A stretch of DNA of 64,000 nt from Odiellus spinosus (lineage: Eukaryota; Arthropoda; Arachnida; Opiliones; Phalangiidae), in NCBI GenBank assembly GCA_963920705.1, contig OY987239.1, forward strand, positions 5,410,371 to 5,474,370, written 5' to 3'. A model generated the notes under the pieces. That model was given only the letters and a program-made list of their open reading frames with translations. It was not told the DNA's origin and made no database searches. Position numbers and translations under genes: made by a program. How positions within the stretch are numbered: the first letter of the stretch is position 1; each line of letters begins with the position of its first letter. Of the stretch, positions 16,727 to 27,200 are shown in pieces.

Positions 16727-17421
16727 TCATTTAGGTAGAAACACCGCCGCTTCCTCTCCTGGCACGATACCGGTCCGCAGTCTATGTTCGTCTGAGGTAT
16801 TCGGTTTCAGATCGATGAATAAATACCCATATTTTTTAGCTACAGCCTGTTGGAAGGCGTCTATTACGTATTTAGTATTTGTCGGCGATATTTGCTTGGC
16901 TAGGGTATAAATACTCGATTTGTCTCTAGGTGTTGCAAAGAGACATATATAGTGAGAGTTTAAATTCAGGGTTCTTATTTCTTTCCCCGGGTAGTATAAG
17001 TTTTGCATTAAAATTAAAACACTCGTATTTCGATGATGTGAGCCACGTATGAATAAATTTGTAATGCTTTTATTATTGGCTACTTCACAAAGCAGATCGT
17101 CGATAATAACTAAATTTCTAGTCCCAGAGTTCAAATCATTATCATCGAGCAAACCCTCGTGAAATTCTACCGAAGGAACCTTTTCATGGATCCAATTAAA
17201 TAACTTAGGTTGAAATTGTGTATAGCAATAAATTATTCTTTGCGGACAGGGATTTATAGTTACTTCCTTATGCGCTATAAGATTCGCTACGAAATAGCTT
17301 TTCCCGCTCTGAGTACCTGAAATTAGATAAATGGTACATTTCTATGCGGTTGGTTGTAAATTTATTTGTCCATACTTCCTGCTATCAGACCGGTGAATGG
17401 GTGACTCAGACATAGGTCCAT
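16727..17421 (-). CDS. Packaging ATPase (FtsK/HerA-type), two exons, about 211 aa
   Basis: Exon 1 is 17376-17421 and exon 2 is 16727-17316, with a 59-bp GT...AG intron between them. Spliced, the frame is open from MDLCLSHPFTG to the stop. The Walker A glycine-rich loop is completed across the junction: the exon 1 side supplies IAGS and the exon 2 side TQSGKS. Walker B is NLVIIDDLL. A GSHHRNTSVLILMQNLYYPG stretch and a C-terminal GIVPGEEAAVFLPK are also typical. The enzyme pumps the genome into the capsid. A TATA box lies at 17457-17463. The remnant gene at 3818-4195 lacks the intron. Confidence 0.9.
17317..17375 (-). other. Spliceosomal intron inside the ATPase Walker A motif, 59 bp
   Basis: On the minus strand it starts GTATGG and ends TTTCAG, with a plausible branch site (CTAAT) 8 bp before the acceptor. 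Read through, the frame stops at a TAA within it. Removed, the P-loop is restored in frame. Its size matches the nine PolB introns. Confidence 0.85.
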
Positions 17422-17456
17422 GATTGTAATGAGACCATCTCTGTAGGAACGATGGG

Positions 17457-17463
17457 TTTTATA
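17457..17463 (-). promoter_or_regulatory. TATA box of the ATPase gene
   Basis: TATAAAACCC on the minus strand lies about 36 bp before the ATPase ATG. It implies a leftward transcript that may cover the whole late cluster. Confidence 0.5.
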
Positions 17464-17512
17464 TTAAAATTAAAAATTAGAGACTCGGTTCGAAAATGAA
17501 GGATTGATTTTA

Positions 17513-18166
17513 TTAGGGTGTAACATCTTCAGTTTTCAATAGTAATTTTTTGGAGATACAGGCAATATTACAAAGTATATATTCGCAGAATTGTTCACCC
17601 AGAAATGTATTCGATACGAATTCATCCGTGATCTCGGAGTAGCTCATCTTACCCATGGCCGTTGCGTAGTTCGTTTCCACCCGGGTATTCCAGTCGTACA
17701 TCACGCAGTCGTGTTTTGTTTGGGATGGGTGGTCGGTTTCACACCCGTAGCACATTGCGGTGATGGTTTCCGATAACTGCTCGAGTACGCTTTTTTTAAT
17801 TTTATCATAGACCCGTTTGGCTTCTTCCAGGAAGATTATAACCTCGTCGAATTTCTCCAAGAAAGATCGCCATAGGAGTTTTGAAATGGCAAACCCAACT
17901 CTTGTGGGGTATAGTTCACCGTAATTTGCCCCGCTACCAGGTCGCATCTCTCTTATGTTGAGAATTCTGATGTCTCGAAATTCGGTTAACTCAACTCGCT
18001 TCGTTTCAGACCCCTCGAAGAACCAAGCAGGCGGGGCAATTTTCTGATCCTCTAGGAATGACGTGATATCCGCTCGAGCTCGGTATAGCTCCAGGAATTC
18101 TGCTTCGGTCAACGTTATTAGGCAACTTCCATTCAGACATCCTAGTTGAATTTCGCAGTTCGGCAT
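17513..18166 (-). CDS. PC4 (p15)-like single-strand DNA-binding protein with C-terminal Cys/His motif, 217 aa
   Basis: Residues about 57-112 follow the PC4 coactivator pattern: a beta-hairpin with RDIRILNIREM, then GELYPTRVGFAISKLLWRSF and an amphipathic helix (LEKFDEVIIFLEEAK). The C-terminal part has MCYGCETDHPSQTKHDC, a Cys-x2-Cys...His...Cys arrangement likely to bind zinc. PC4 domains bind single-stranded DNA and act in transcription or replication. A polymerase helper or late-gene activator would fit here, but that is inference. It is the outermost gene on the right, with a TATA box at 18235-18243. Confidence 0.65.
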   Translation of the reverse strand: MPNCEIQLGCLNGSCLITLTEAEFLELYRARADITSFLEDQKIAPPAWFFEGSETKRVELTEFRDIRILNIREMRPGSGANYGELYPTRVGFAISKLLWRSFLEKFDEVIIFLEEAKRVYDKIKKSVLEQLSETITAMCYGCETDHPSQTKHDCVMYDWNTRVETNYATAMGKMSYSEITDEFVSNTFLGEQFCEYILCNIACISKKLLLKTEDVTP

Positions 18167-18234
18167 TACCCCAATTCCTTTGAGGGGTGAGATTGGAAAT
18201 ATTGAATATTTTCCGGCTATCGTCTAATATGCTA

Positions 18235-18243
18235 CTTTATATA
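18235..18243 (-). promoter_or_regulatory. TATA box of the PC4-like gene
   Basis: TATATAAAG on the minus strand lies about 70 bp upstream of the ATG at 18166, between the gene and the right inverted repeat. Confidence 0.5.
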
Positions 18244-18361
18244 CATACATTTTCAATCCTTTCGCAGTCGATGAGAGAATAAGTAAAAATTTAATTGTAT
18301 ATTTCTTTTATACTGCCGATTGTTTACTTTTCAATTTAAAAAGCCCCTCCTACACGTAACT

Positions 18362-19060
18362 GCTTGTTTACATTACCTCTTGAAAACACTTATCACTCAA
18401 TTTTCATTTATATATATGCCTAAAATATAATACCGGTTAAGCCTACAAGAATTTCCGACGTGAAATATTTTGGTTTTCCCGTCAGTCTACCGATTCTAAT
18501 TTAAAACGCGCGCGGTTAATTACCCACACGTCGCGGGATGACACCCTTTCGCCCTCTCCTCTGTTTTAAGACTTTAAGAATAAATAATTCGTTTAATCAT
18601 AGCAGCCTTCTTTCCCTATTAGCTCTATTTCAAAAGATAAACACCGAACTCGAACTCTGATAAGCATTTGGAACTAGTGATATTCCAGATTTCTTATCTG
18701 CCGTTGTAAGCTTCCGAACCTACGGCGTCTTATCACACCCCCTATACGTAGAACCAAGGGTAGCTCTCCACGGGGTGAACGCTCTTCTCTACCCGACGTT
18801 AAATCGGCGCTCTTACTCGTCGAAGCCAAATTAGCATTGCCACCCCGATATTCACGATTTCTTATCTGCCGCTGTGAGCTTCCGAAACAGCGGCGTCTTA
18901 TCACACCCCTTTGCGGGGTGTCGCTGGCATAGGTCTGCGGCTAAACCGCCTTTCAATTGCCGGGGAAATGTCCGTCGAAGGAAAATTAACATTACCACCC
19001 CATAGAACCCATGATCAAAACTGCCACCCCGTGATAGTCAACTCTCATTTTTTATTTACT
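18362..19060. repeat. Right terminal inverted repeat of the Polinton
   Basis: It is the reverse complement of 4373-5098 and ends with ...TTTACT, matching the AGTAAA start on the left. It lacks about 28 bp present on the left. The missing part lies between GGGGTGGCA copies, which points to slippage or recombination between direct repeats after insertion or during replication. Confidence 0.93.
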
Positions 19061-19066
19061 GACGTG
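19061..19066. repeat. Right 6-bp target site duplication of the Polinton
   Basis: GACGTG is identical to 4367-4372. The downstream 270 bp hold nothing I can name. Confidence 0.93.
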
Positions 19067-19342
19067 TTGGGTTTTTCCTATATGACTCATATTTCATTTG
19101 TTTCAGTTGCAGTATTGGTTTTAATATTGGCTGGTACACGCATTCTAAACATACATAATTGACGAAATTCGTGGTTAACCCTATCTTCATATGGTATTTT
19201 GTAAATGGTAGAGATACCAAAGCTTACTGATTTTCCCATATCTTCGCGCCTTAAAATTTAAACTTTCAATCACGTGATATCTGAACATAGAGATAAGAAC
19301 CGAGAATATAGATAAGGATGGAAAATAGTTTAAAAGTTGATA

Positions 19343-19430
19343 AGATGGTGTAGTCTGCTAATGCACCTGCCTCACATACATGAGGTTCCGGGTTCGAAAC
19401 CCGGATGAAAAAAAAAAAAAAAAAAAAACA
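19343..19430 (+). mobile_element. tRNA-derived retroposon (SINE head) with poly-A
   Basis: An A-box-like TGGTGTAGTCTGCTAATGCA is followed by an anticodon-like stem (CCTCA/TGAGG) and a perfect T-arm (CCGGG-TTCGAAA-CCCGG). A run of about 20 A comes directly after. The acceptor stem does not pair, so it is not a working tRNA gene. No clear target duplication was found. Confidence 0.6.
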
Positions 19431-19595
19431 ATTTGGCACCTCCTGTGCTTTAACTCTCTTTTTCATACTACTGGGGAGGTTACTTGTAATTGTCTCTAGT
19501 TTCATTTAAAAGTAAGGAAATAGTTGTGATAGCCTTAGAAGCCAAGAAAAACGTGTCGAAGGTAGGGCCCAGATAAATAACGCTCAGAGCTTCCC

Positions 19596-20359
19596 CTTAA
19601 GCGAGAGGGCTCACCACAATTTTAAACGCTAACGTAAACCACCTATTGGCGCAGTGCATCTACTAGTACCGAATCTGTAAATCTCGCTTATATAGGCCGG
19701 GAAGCGATATGTAATTTTTAAAGCTAAAAAATCTAAGAAAATCTTGCCTACTTTTTAATAAAGGAGAATTAGGGTGAACTTAATGGGATACCACTGAAAA
19801 ATATAATAGTCGAAATTAAACAGCTTAAGAGGGCTACGCTAGTATAAGAACCCAGTGAATGTAATTTTCAGTTACCGATAAAAAATGCCATTATAAAAAA
19901 GTTTATTTATTGTTTAAAAAATTAAATTTATGTTTACCAATTTAGAACCAATTAATAATGCTCGGCTAAGTTTACATAATCGAATCTTAAATTTTATAAT
20001 ATTGAATCGCATTGACAAAATATGGGCATGGAAGGCGAAACAATTCTTTAAATCAAGAGAACATAATTCAGGAGACCAGAAGTATGTGGCCGTTTATTTA
20101 ACTCTCCGATATCAATATCCGTTTCGCCTATCCTATTGCCATGTATAAACTAGTGAAACCAATATGTATTTATGGGGCACCACCTTACTGGAGGCTAGTG
20201 AGATAAGATTATTATCTGGCAAGCCTCACTCTTGTTCCCAGCTCCAGAGAGAGAGGCTGGACTCTATTCAACCACCTTTGTAACTAAAATAACTACTCAA
20301 TAAACTAATCGTAATTAATTAAACCTGATCATAATTTCTACTGATAAACATACGCAACA
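19596..20359 (+). repeat. Gypsy LTR, 5' copy
   Basis: About 764 bp match 43835-44596 almost base for base. It ends ...ACGCAACA, one base before TGGCGACGG at 20361, the same primer binding site as in the element at 1-3615. The outer edge is where similarity to the second copy starts. No TG terminus was confirmed. Confidence 0.7.
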
Positions 20360-20360
20360 A

Positions 20361-20380
20361 TGGCGACGGAGATGGGATCT
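20361..20380 (+). promoter_or_regulatory. Gypsy primer binding site
   Basis: TGGCGACGGAGATGGGATC directly follows the LTR. It shows that an internal region, not a solo LTR, originally lay to the right. Confidence 0.7.
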
Positions 20381-20797
20381 CACACCTAAGACAAGTTTAA
20401 ATTATTTTCCACCACTTTGGAGGGATCCAGTGATCGAACACACGAGGACCAAGGCTTAGCTCCACAAGAAAAGAAACAAATGTGTAGAGTGCAATGAAAC
20501 ATTAGTCCGTTCTACAGGAACGTTCTTCCATTCAACTATTATAATAACGTTGGACTATTAAAGAACGAAGCCGTGAAAGAAAACAAAAAAAACGCAAAAA
20601 GAAGAGAAGACTAATCCTAACGCCACATGTAAGCCTAAAGCATCCATTTACATCTCGGTCTATGGCACAGCAATCGTATTCTTAATTAAATGTCTTATAA
20701 AAGGATTACACGAACTTTATAAAAAGGTATTTTGCAGAACATTTTAAAAATTTTCAAATATCTCGCATAAGACTACCCATCTACATCATTATATAAA

Positions 20798-21060
20798 ATG
20801 GCCATGATCGGGGTCCTGCACATATTTGACAATCAAAAAGAGACCTGGGACCAATATGCCGAAAGATTATCTGCCTATTTTGAGGCTAATGGCGTGGAAG
20901 AAAGCAGTATTACAAACAATCTTAAGTGCAGACACTTATTCGCTCCTACGCAGTCGTATTCGCCCTGCGTAGGCTGCATCCAAAACCTATGACGAACTCA
21001 TAGCAGCTCTTAAAAAATACTTCAACCCGAAACCCCAACGCTCCAAGATCATGAAATATA
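20798..21060 (+). pseudogene. Gag fragment of a degraded Gypsy element
   Basis: The start MAMIGVLHIFDNQKETWDQY followed by AERLSAYFEANGV parallels the Gag at 3299 (ESWGQYAERLDAYF). After about residue 49 the frame is lost. Pieces such as KTYDELIAALKKYFNPKPQ appear in other frames, with extra sequence near 20945-20985. Nothing recognisable of Pol follows, so the rest is deleted. Confidence 0.75.
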
Positions 21061-21639
21061 AATATATAAAAGACAATGCGAAATATATTCATGTCATTTG
21101 GTTTAGAAGTTCAATATTAAGTATAACCATAAATAATCCAAAGTAAATTAACCATCTTAGTAACCAAATTTCAATAGGGTCTATAGGGGCAATTTACTTT
21201 TGATATAATTTATATAAGGTTTAAGGAATCAATAAATAAAAGTCTATGAAATATGTGACAGTCAGTTTAACAGAATCTCGCGCACACACCCACAGTCAAG
21301 ACATTTAAGTCACGCCATAAGCGGGCAATAACCAAGTTATAAGTACAGAACCACTCCATAACATTATCTTGTAATTCGTATATTTTCAGATATTTATTTT
21401 CGGATAAATTGCTTGTAATTAAAAATTGAAATTTGTAAATTCGTATAGTTGTTAAACGTATAAGGCTAACCCGACGATAAGCCTTCGCCGCTTTATCTAC
21501 CTACAATTTACTCGTTTTCAAACGTATAACGATGGATAAGAAACATTCGCGTTACCAGAATAAAAATATAAGAAAAATATTTCATATTGACTTTTAATTC
21601 GACGGATATAACTAAGATTTTAAATCATCTTTATATTCC

Positions 21640-22612
21640 TTATTTTTCACGAAAATAAATTTTGAATGTTTTTTATCCGAACGTATAACGCGGATAATAT
21701 TCTAAGATAAGGCTATTTTTGGATAAAAACGGATATGGATTATGTTTTTTTACTTTATCTTAGAATAAGTTAACTCAAATGAAAAATAGTCTATTTTTAA
21801 TCAAACGTATAATATCCATCAGAATTAATTAGATTTTACCTAATTAATATAAATTATACGAATTCCGAGCTCAACACACTTTTAACAAGTTTCTGGATAA
21901 AAAAATGTCCTTCAAGGACCACATTATTTGAATATGACGGTTTGACTTATACGATTATATGCAAAGTTGTTAACTTATGGTGAAGATAACGATATAGATG
22001 ATAACATTTGGTGACGATCATTAAAATACTCTGAACGAAAAAGGGGTTGGATTGTTTGTAATACATTTTTCTTGACGTTATCACGAACATTTAAGCGAGA
22101 CTTTTCGAACAAAAGAAACAATATTTAATAGACAAAAGAACTCTTTTAGTAAATTCTTAATAAAAGTCGCGGTGCCAGTTCAGACAAACATTTTGAGCTC
22201 TCAATATGTTTTCCGGTTATCCAGAGAATTTAAGCTTGCCTCAAAATACCTATTATGATAAATCGACTTTGAAATATAAATGGGAGAGTAATGTCAGACG
22301 TTGTTTCTCAAGGTTCGTATATAATTCACCATGTCACAAAAAAATATTCGAGAATTTTCTAACGCGTTTTTGGTGTTTAGAGCTCAGAATTCATATAATT
22401 TTTATTAATTTGATAAAATCTACTAAATTCTTATGTATATTATCTGTTTGATTAAAAATAGACTATTTTTCATTCGAGTTAACTTATTCGAAGATAAAGT
22501 AAAAAAACCTAATCCGTATCCGTTTTTATCCAAAAATGGACTTATCTTAGAATATTTTCCGCGTTATACGTACGGATAAAAAATTCAAAATTTATTTTCG
22601 TGAAAAATAACG
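21640..22612. mobile_element. Foldback (long inverted repeat) non-autonomous DNA element
   Basis: The arm 21640-21813 matches the reverse complement of 22446-22612 along about 170 bp (both hold TTATTTTTCACGAAAATAAA and AACGTATAACGCGG). The roughly 630-bp interior has no recognisable transposase. Further AACGTATAA motifs occur outside the left arm (21457, 21522), so the left edge may extend. The right arm ends a few bases before a channel-gene exon. Confidence 0.75.
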
Positions 22613-22617
22613 AATAG

Positions 22618-22807
22618 CGAAGCCCACATCGCCAGAATCTAACTCGTTGGGGAAACATTTTTACTAGACTTTTAATGTTGGCGGCTTGCTCCTATTACTC
22701 GATCACGTTCCTAGTGGAATATTTCAGATACCCCACAGTTATGGCAATGCACAAAAACGCTAACGACAAGTCAGTTTTCCTACCATCGTTCTATGCAACT
22801 CTAACTG
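22618..22807 (+). CDS. DEG/ENaC (pickpocket-like) channel, exon with first membrane segment
   Basis: The frame reads NLTRWGNIFTRLLMLAACSY, then a hydrophobic segment into FLVEYFRYPTVMAMHK and NDKSVFLPS. This is the DEG/ENaC pattern of TM1 followed by Y-x-YP-V...FP. It ends at a GTAAAT donor (G at 22807). The exon start is either after the AG at 22617 or after the TAG at 22667. Coding resemblance upstream of 22668 favours the earlier one. The exons at 32942, 35487, 35751 and 35891 continue the same gene on the same strand. Confidence 0.6.
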
Positions 22808-24230
22808 GTAAATATATTTATATTTTTAACCACAAACAGATAGACAAACCACTCTAGGCAGACAGGGGTAATGGCATTTTTAGCTATTTTTAATTGACGT
22901 AAAGCTGGACCTTTGCTGATAGTATTAAGCTACGGGGTGTTGGTTACTTTTATGGAATGAAGTTTTAAACTTTTGATAAATACGATAGAAGCACTTCCTA
23001 TATCAAAAACTGTTCAATTTAATTTTCTTTTATATATTATCAGGGTAAAAAAATCATATTTTTGCAAACGAGCAACTGAAGAAGATGAGGAAGCCTTCAA
23101 ATGAAAATTCTTAGAAGGCTCTTCCGATCAGACAAGAACGTAGTGTAATCGTAGCTCGGAATACGAGGTCATATCGTAACGGTTTAACGGATAATTTCAT
23201 CTTAAATAAAATTCCATTTTGAACAAATTACGAATTTTACCAGAAGAATATGTTATACAGGGTTTTGTCGAAAATGGTAGTAAAGTTCTATGGGCCATTT
23301 TAAGACGAAAATGTTCTACGACGTTTTGTCGTACGGGGCGCCGTTTAAGAGTTACAAAATAAATCATGTACGTATGACCCCTTAAGGCTGCTTTTCCGCC
23401 GAAAGTTACCGATTTCAAACAGTAGATGGCGCTCTACATCGAACAGGGGATCCCCTTTTTTCGAGAAGAAGAAAACACCTGATGGTCGGAACGCACACCA
23501 CGATTAAAATGGGTCTTATCTATTGTAAAGGGTCAGAGTTCCCCTTTCTAAGAGGGAGAAAAACATTTTCTTCGTTTTGGAAACACCGTCAACCTCTGGC
23601 GGGTTTTATTCAGAACTAGGAATCTGGGTTAACGCAATGGATAAAAAAGGGTTTATTTCATCGTAAGTTTATTGAAATTTAATCAAGCATAATTATCAAT
23701 TAATAGCTTTAAAAAAAGGTGTGATTTCGATCTATGATTTGAGACTATTTTTATGATGATACAGTATTTAGAAATGAAATTACAGGCCTATAACTTCAAA
23801 GTTAAATTTTGACTTTAAACCTAAATATCTTTTAAAATAATAAAGATAAAAGAATCAAATAGTACTCAAATCATACGTACAAATATTTTGAACAAAATGC
23901 CACATTTCGCAGCCCCATTGGTTTGCTAGTTCTACAAAAAGTTCGGCTGAAAGGGAGTCATGTAAGGCCAAATCTTAATTGACTTCTGATAATTATAACT
24001 AATGATCCCGATATATCATAAGAAAATCTCTAGCACTAATATATTAAGCAGACATCTGTCTATAATATTTGAAAGCCTGGTATTTCTAACTGTAATAAAC
24101 TGTATAAAACGTTGATATAACCAAAGCACAATAACGTGGTTTTAATGGAAGAAGAGCCTTAACCTATACTCAAGAATTTAACGCTTGTATGAAACTGGCT
24201 ATCAATTTGGTTGTAATGTCCCAACTGTTG
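22808..24230 (+). other. Intron of the channel gene, left of the satellite
   Basis: No further exon was recognised. The exon carrying the first extracellular residues after TM1 must lie here or between 31.9 and 32.9 kb, or may be lost. A minus-strand ORF at 23197-23418 has no recognisable content. Confidence 0.5.
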
Positions 24231-27200
24231 AAAAATAAAACTTTTTCATTTTTCAAATGAAACTTTTTCATTTTTCAAATGAAACTTTTTCATTTTTCAA
24301 ATGAAACTTTTTCATTTTTCAAATGAAACTTTTTCATTTTTCAAATGAAACTTTTTCATTTTTCAAATGAAACTTTTTCATTTTTCAAATGAAACTTTTT
24401 CATTTTTCAAATGAAACTTTTTCATTTTTCAAATGAAACTTTTTCATTTTTCAAATGAAACTTTTTCATTTTTCAAATGAAACTTTTTCATTTTTCAAAT
24501 GAAACTTTTTCATTTTTCAAATGAAACTTTTTCATTTTTCAAATGAAACTTTTTCATTTTTCAAATGAAACTTTTTCATTTTTCAAATGAAACTTTTTCA
24601 TTTTTCAAATGAAACTTTTTCATTTTTCAAATGAAACTTTTTCATTTTTCAAATGAAACTTTTTCATTTTTCAAATGAAACTTTTTCATTTTTCAAATGA
24701 AACTTTTTCATTTTTCAAATGAAACTTTTTCATTTTTCAAATGAAACTTTTTCATTTTTCAAATGAAACTTTTTCATTTTTCAAATGAAACTTTTTCATT
24801 TTTCAAATGAAACTTTTTCATTTTTCAAATGAAACTTTTTCATTTTTCAAATGAAACTTTTTCATTTTTCAAATGAAACTTTTTCATTTTTCAAATGAAA
24901 CTTTTTCATTTTTCAAATGAAACTTTTTCATTTTTCAAATGAAACTTTTTCATTTTTCAAATGAAACTTTTTCATTTTTCAAATGAAACTTTTTCATTTT
25001 TCAAATGAAACTTTTTCATTTTTCAAATGAAACTTTTTCATTTTTCAAATGAAACTTTTTCATTTTTCAAATGAAACTTTTTCATTTTTCAAATGAAACT
25101 TTTTCATTTTTCAAATGAAACTTTTTCATTTTTCAAATGAAACTTTTTCATTTTTCAAATGAAACTTTTTCATTTTTCAAATGAAACTTTTTCATTTTTC
25201 AAATGAAACTTTTTCATTTTTCAAATGAAACTTTTTCATTTTTCAAATGAAACTTTTTCATTTTTCAAATGAAACTTTTTCATTTTTCAAATGAAACTTT
25301 TTCATTTTTCAAATGAAACTTTTTCATTTTTCAAATGAAACTTTTTCATTTTTCAAATGAAACTTTTTCATTTTTCAAATGAAACTTTTTCATTTTTCAA
25401 ATGAAACTTTTTCATTTTTCAAATGAAACTTTTTCATTTTTCAAATGAAACTTTTTCATTTTTCAAATGAAACTTTTTCATTTTTCAAATGAAACTTTTT
25501 CATTTTTCAAATGAAACTTTTTCATTTTTCAAATGAAACTTTTTCATTTTTCAAATGAAACTTTTTCATTTTTCAAATGAAACTTTTTCATTTTTCAAAT
25601 GAAACTTTTTCATTTTTCAAATGAAACTTTTTCATTTTTCAAATGAAACTTTTTCATTTTTCAAATGAAACTTTTTCATTTTTCAAATGAAACTTTTTCA
25701 TTTTTCAAATGAAACTTTTTCATTTTTCAAATGAAACTTTTTCATTTTTCAAATGAAACTTTTTCATTTTTCAAATGAAACTTTTTCATTTTTCAAATGA
25801 AACTTTTTCATTTTTCAAATGAAACTTTTTCATTTTTCAAATGAAACTTTTTCATTTTTCAAATGAAACTTTTTCATTTTTCAAATGAAACTTTTTCATT
25901 TTTCAAATGAAACTTTTTCATTTTTCAAATGAAACTTTTTCATTTTTCAAATGAAACTTTTTCATTTTTCAAATGAAACTTTTTCATTTTTCAAATGAAA
26001 CTTTTTCATTTTTCAAATGAAACTTTTTCATTTTTCAAATGAAACTTTTTCATTTTTCAAATGAAACTTTTTCATTTTTCAAATGAAACTTTTTCATTTT
26101 TCAAATGAAACTTTTTCATTTTTCAAATGAAACTTTTTCATTTTTCAAATGAAACTTTTTCATTTTTCAAATGAAACTTTTTCATTTTTCAAATGAAACT
26201 TTTTCATTTTTCAAATGAAACTTTTTCATTTTTCAAATGAAACTTTTTCATTTTTCAAATGAAACTTTTTCATTTTTCAAATGAAACTTTTTCATTTTTC
26301 AAATGAAACTTTTTCATTTTTCAAATGAAACTTTTTCATTTTTCAAATGAAACTTTTTCATTTTTCAAATGAAACTTTTTCATTTTTCAAATGAAACTTT
26401 TTCATTTTTCAAATGAAACTTTTTCATTTTTCAAATGAAACTTTTTCATTTTTCAAATGAAACTTTTTCATTTTTCAAATGAAACTTTTTCATTTTTCAA
26501 ATGAAACTTTTTCATTTTTCAAATGAAACTTTTTCATTTTTCAAATGAAACTTTTTCATTTTTCAAATGAAACTTTTTCATTTTTCAAATGAAACTTTTT
26601 TATTTTTCAAATGAAACTTTTTCATTTTTCAAATGAAACTTTTTCATTTTTCAAATGAAACTTTTTCATTTTTCAAATGAAACTTTTTCATTTTTAAATG
26701 AAACTTTTTCATTTTTCAAATGAAACTTTTTCATTTTTCAAATGAAACTTTTTCATTTTTCAAATGAAACTTTCATTTTTCAAATGAAACTTTTTCATTT
26801 TTCAAATGAAACTTTTTCATTTTTCAAATGAAACTTTTTCATTTTTCAAATGAAAAAGTTTCATTTGAAAAATGAAAATTTTCATTTTTCAAATGAAACT
26901 TTTTCATTTTTGAAATGAAACTTTTTCATTTTTGAAATGAAACTTTTTCATTTTTGAAATGAAACTTTTTCATTTTTCAAATGAAACTTTTTCATTTTTC
27001 AAATGAAACTTTTTCATTTTTCAAATGAAACTTTTTCATTTTTCAAATGAAACTTTTTCATTTTTCAAATGAAACTTTTTCATTTTTCAAATGAAACTTT
27101 TTCATTTTTCAAATGAAACTTTTTCATTTTTCAAATGAAACTTTTTCATTTTTCAAATGAAACTTTTTCATTTTTGAAATGAAACTTTTTCATTTTTGAA

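Larger units (their letters stand above)
4373..19060. mobile_element. Polinton (Maverick) DNA transposon / endogenous virus-like element, about 14.7 kb
   Basis: The element has long terminal inverted repeats that begin with AG and a perfect 6-bp target duplication. It carries the full Polinton core: protein-primed PolB, retroviral-type integrase, packaging ATPase, adenain-like protease, major and minor capsid proteins. Replication genes point rightward and structural genes leftward, and the two sets converge at about 11.4 kb. Several genes are broken (PolB, minor capsid, protease, one small gene), while others are open. The presence of two capsid genes, ATPase and protease implies that its ancestor could form virions. 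That is an inference from the family. Confidence 0.97.

Noticed and set aside
18674-18904. 76-codon ORF in the right TIR (and 4578-4787 in the left)
   Set aside because: It is made of the repeated TIR units and has a mirror in the other arm. No promoter or family is seen.
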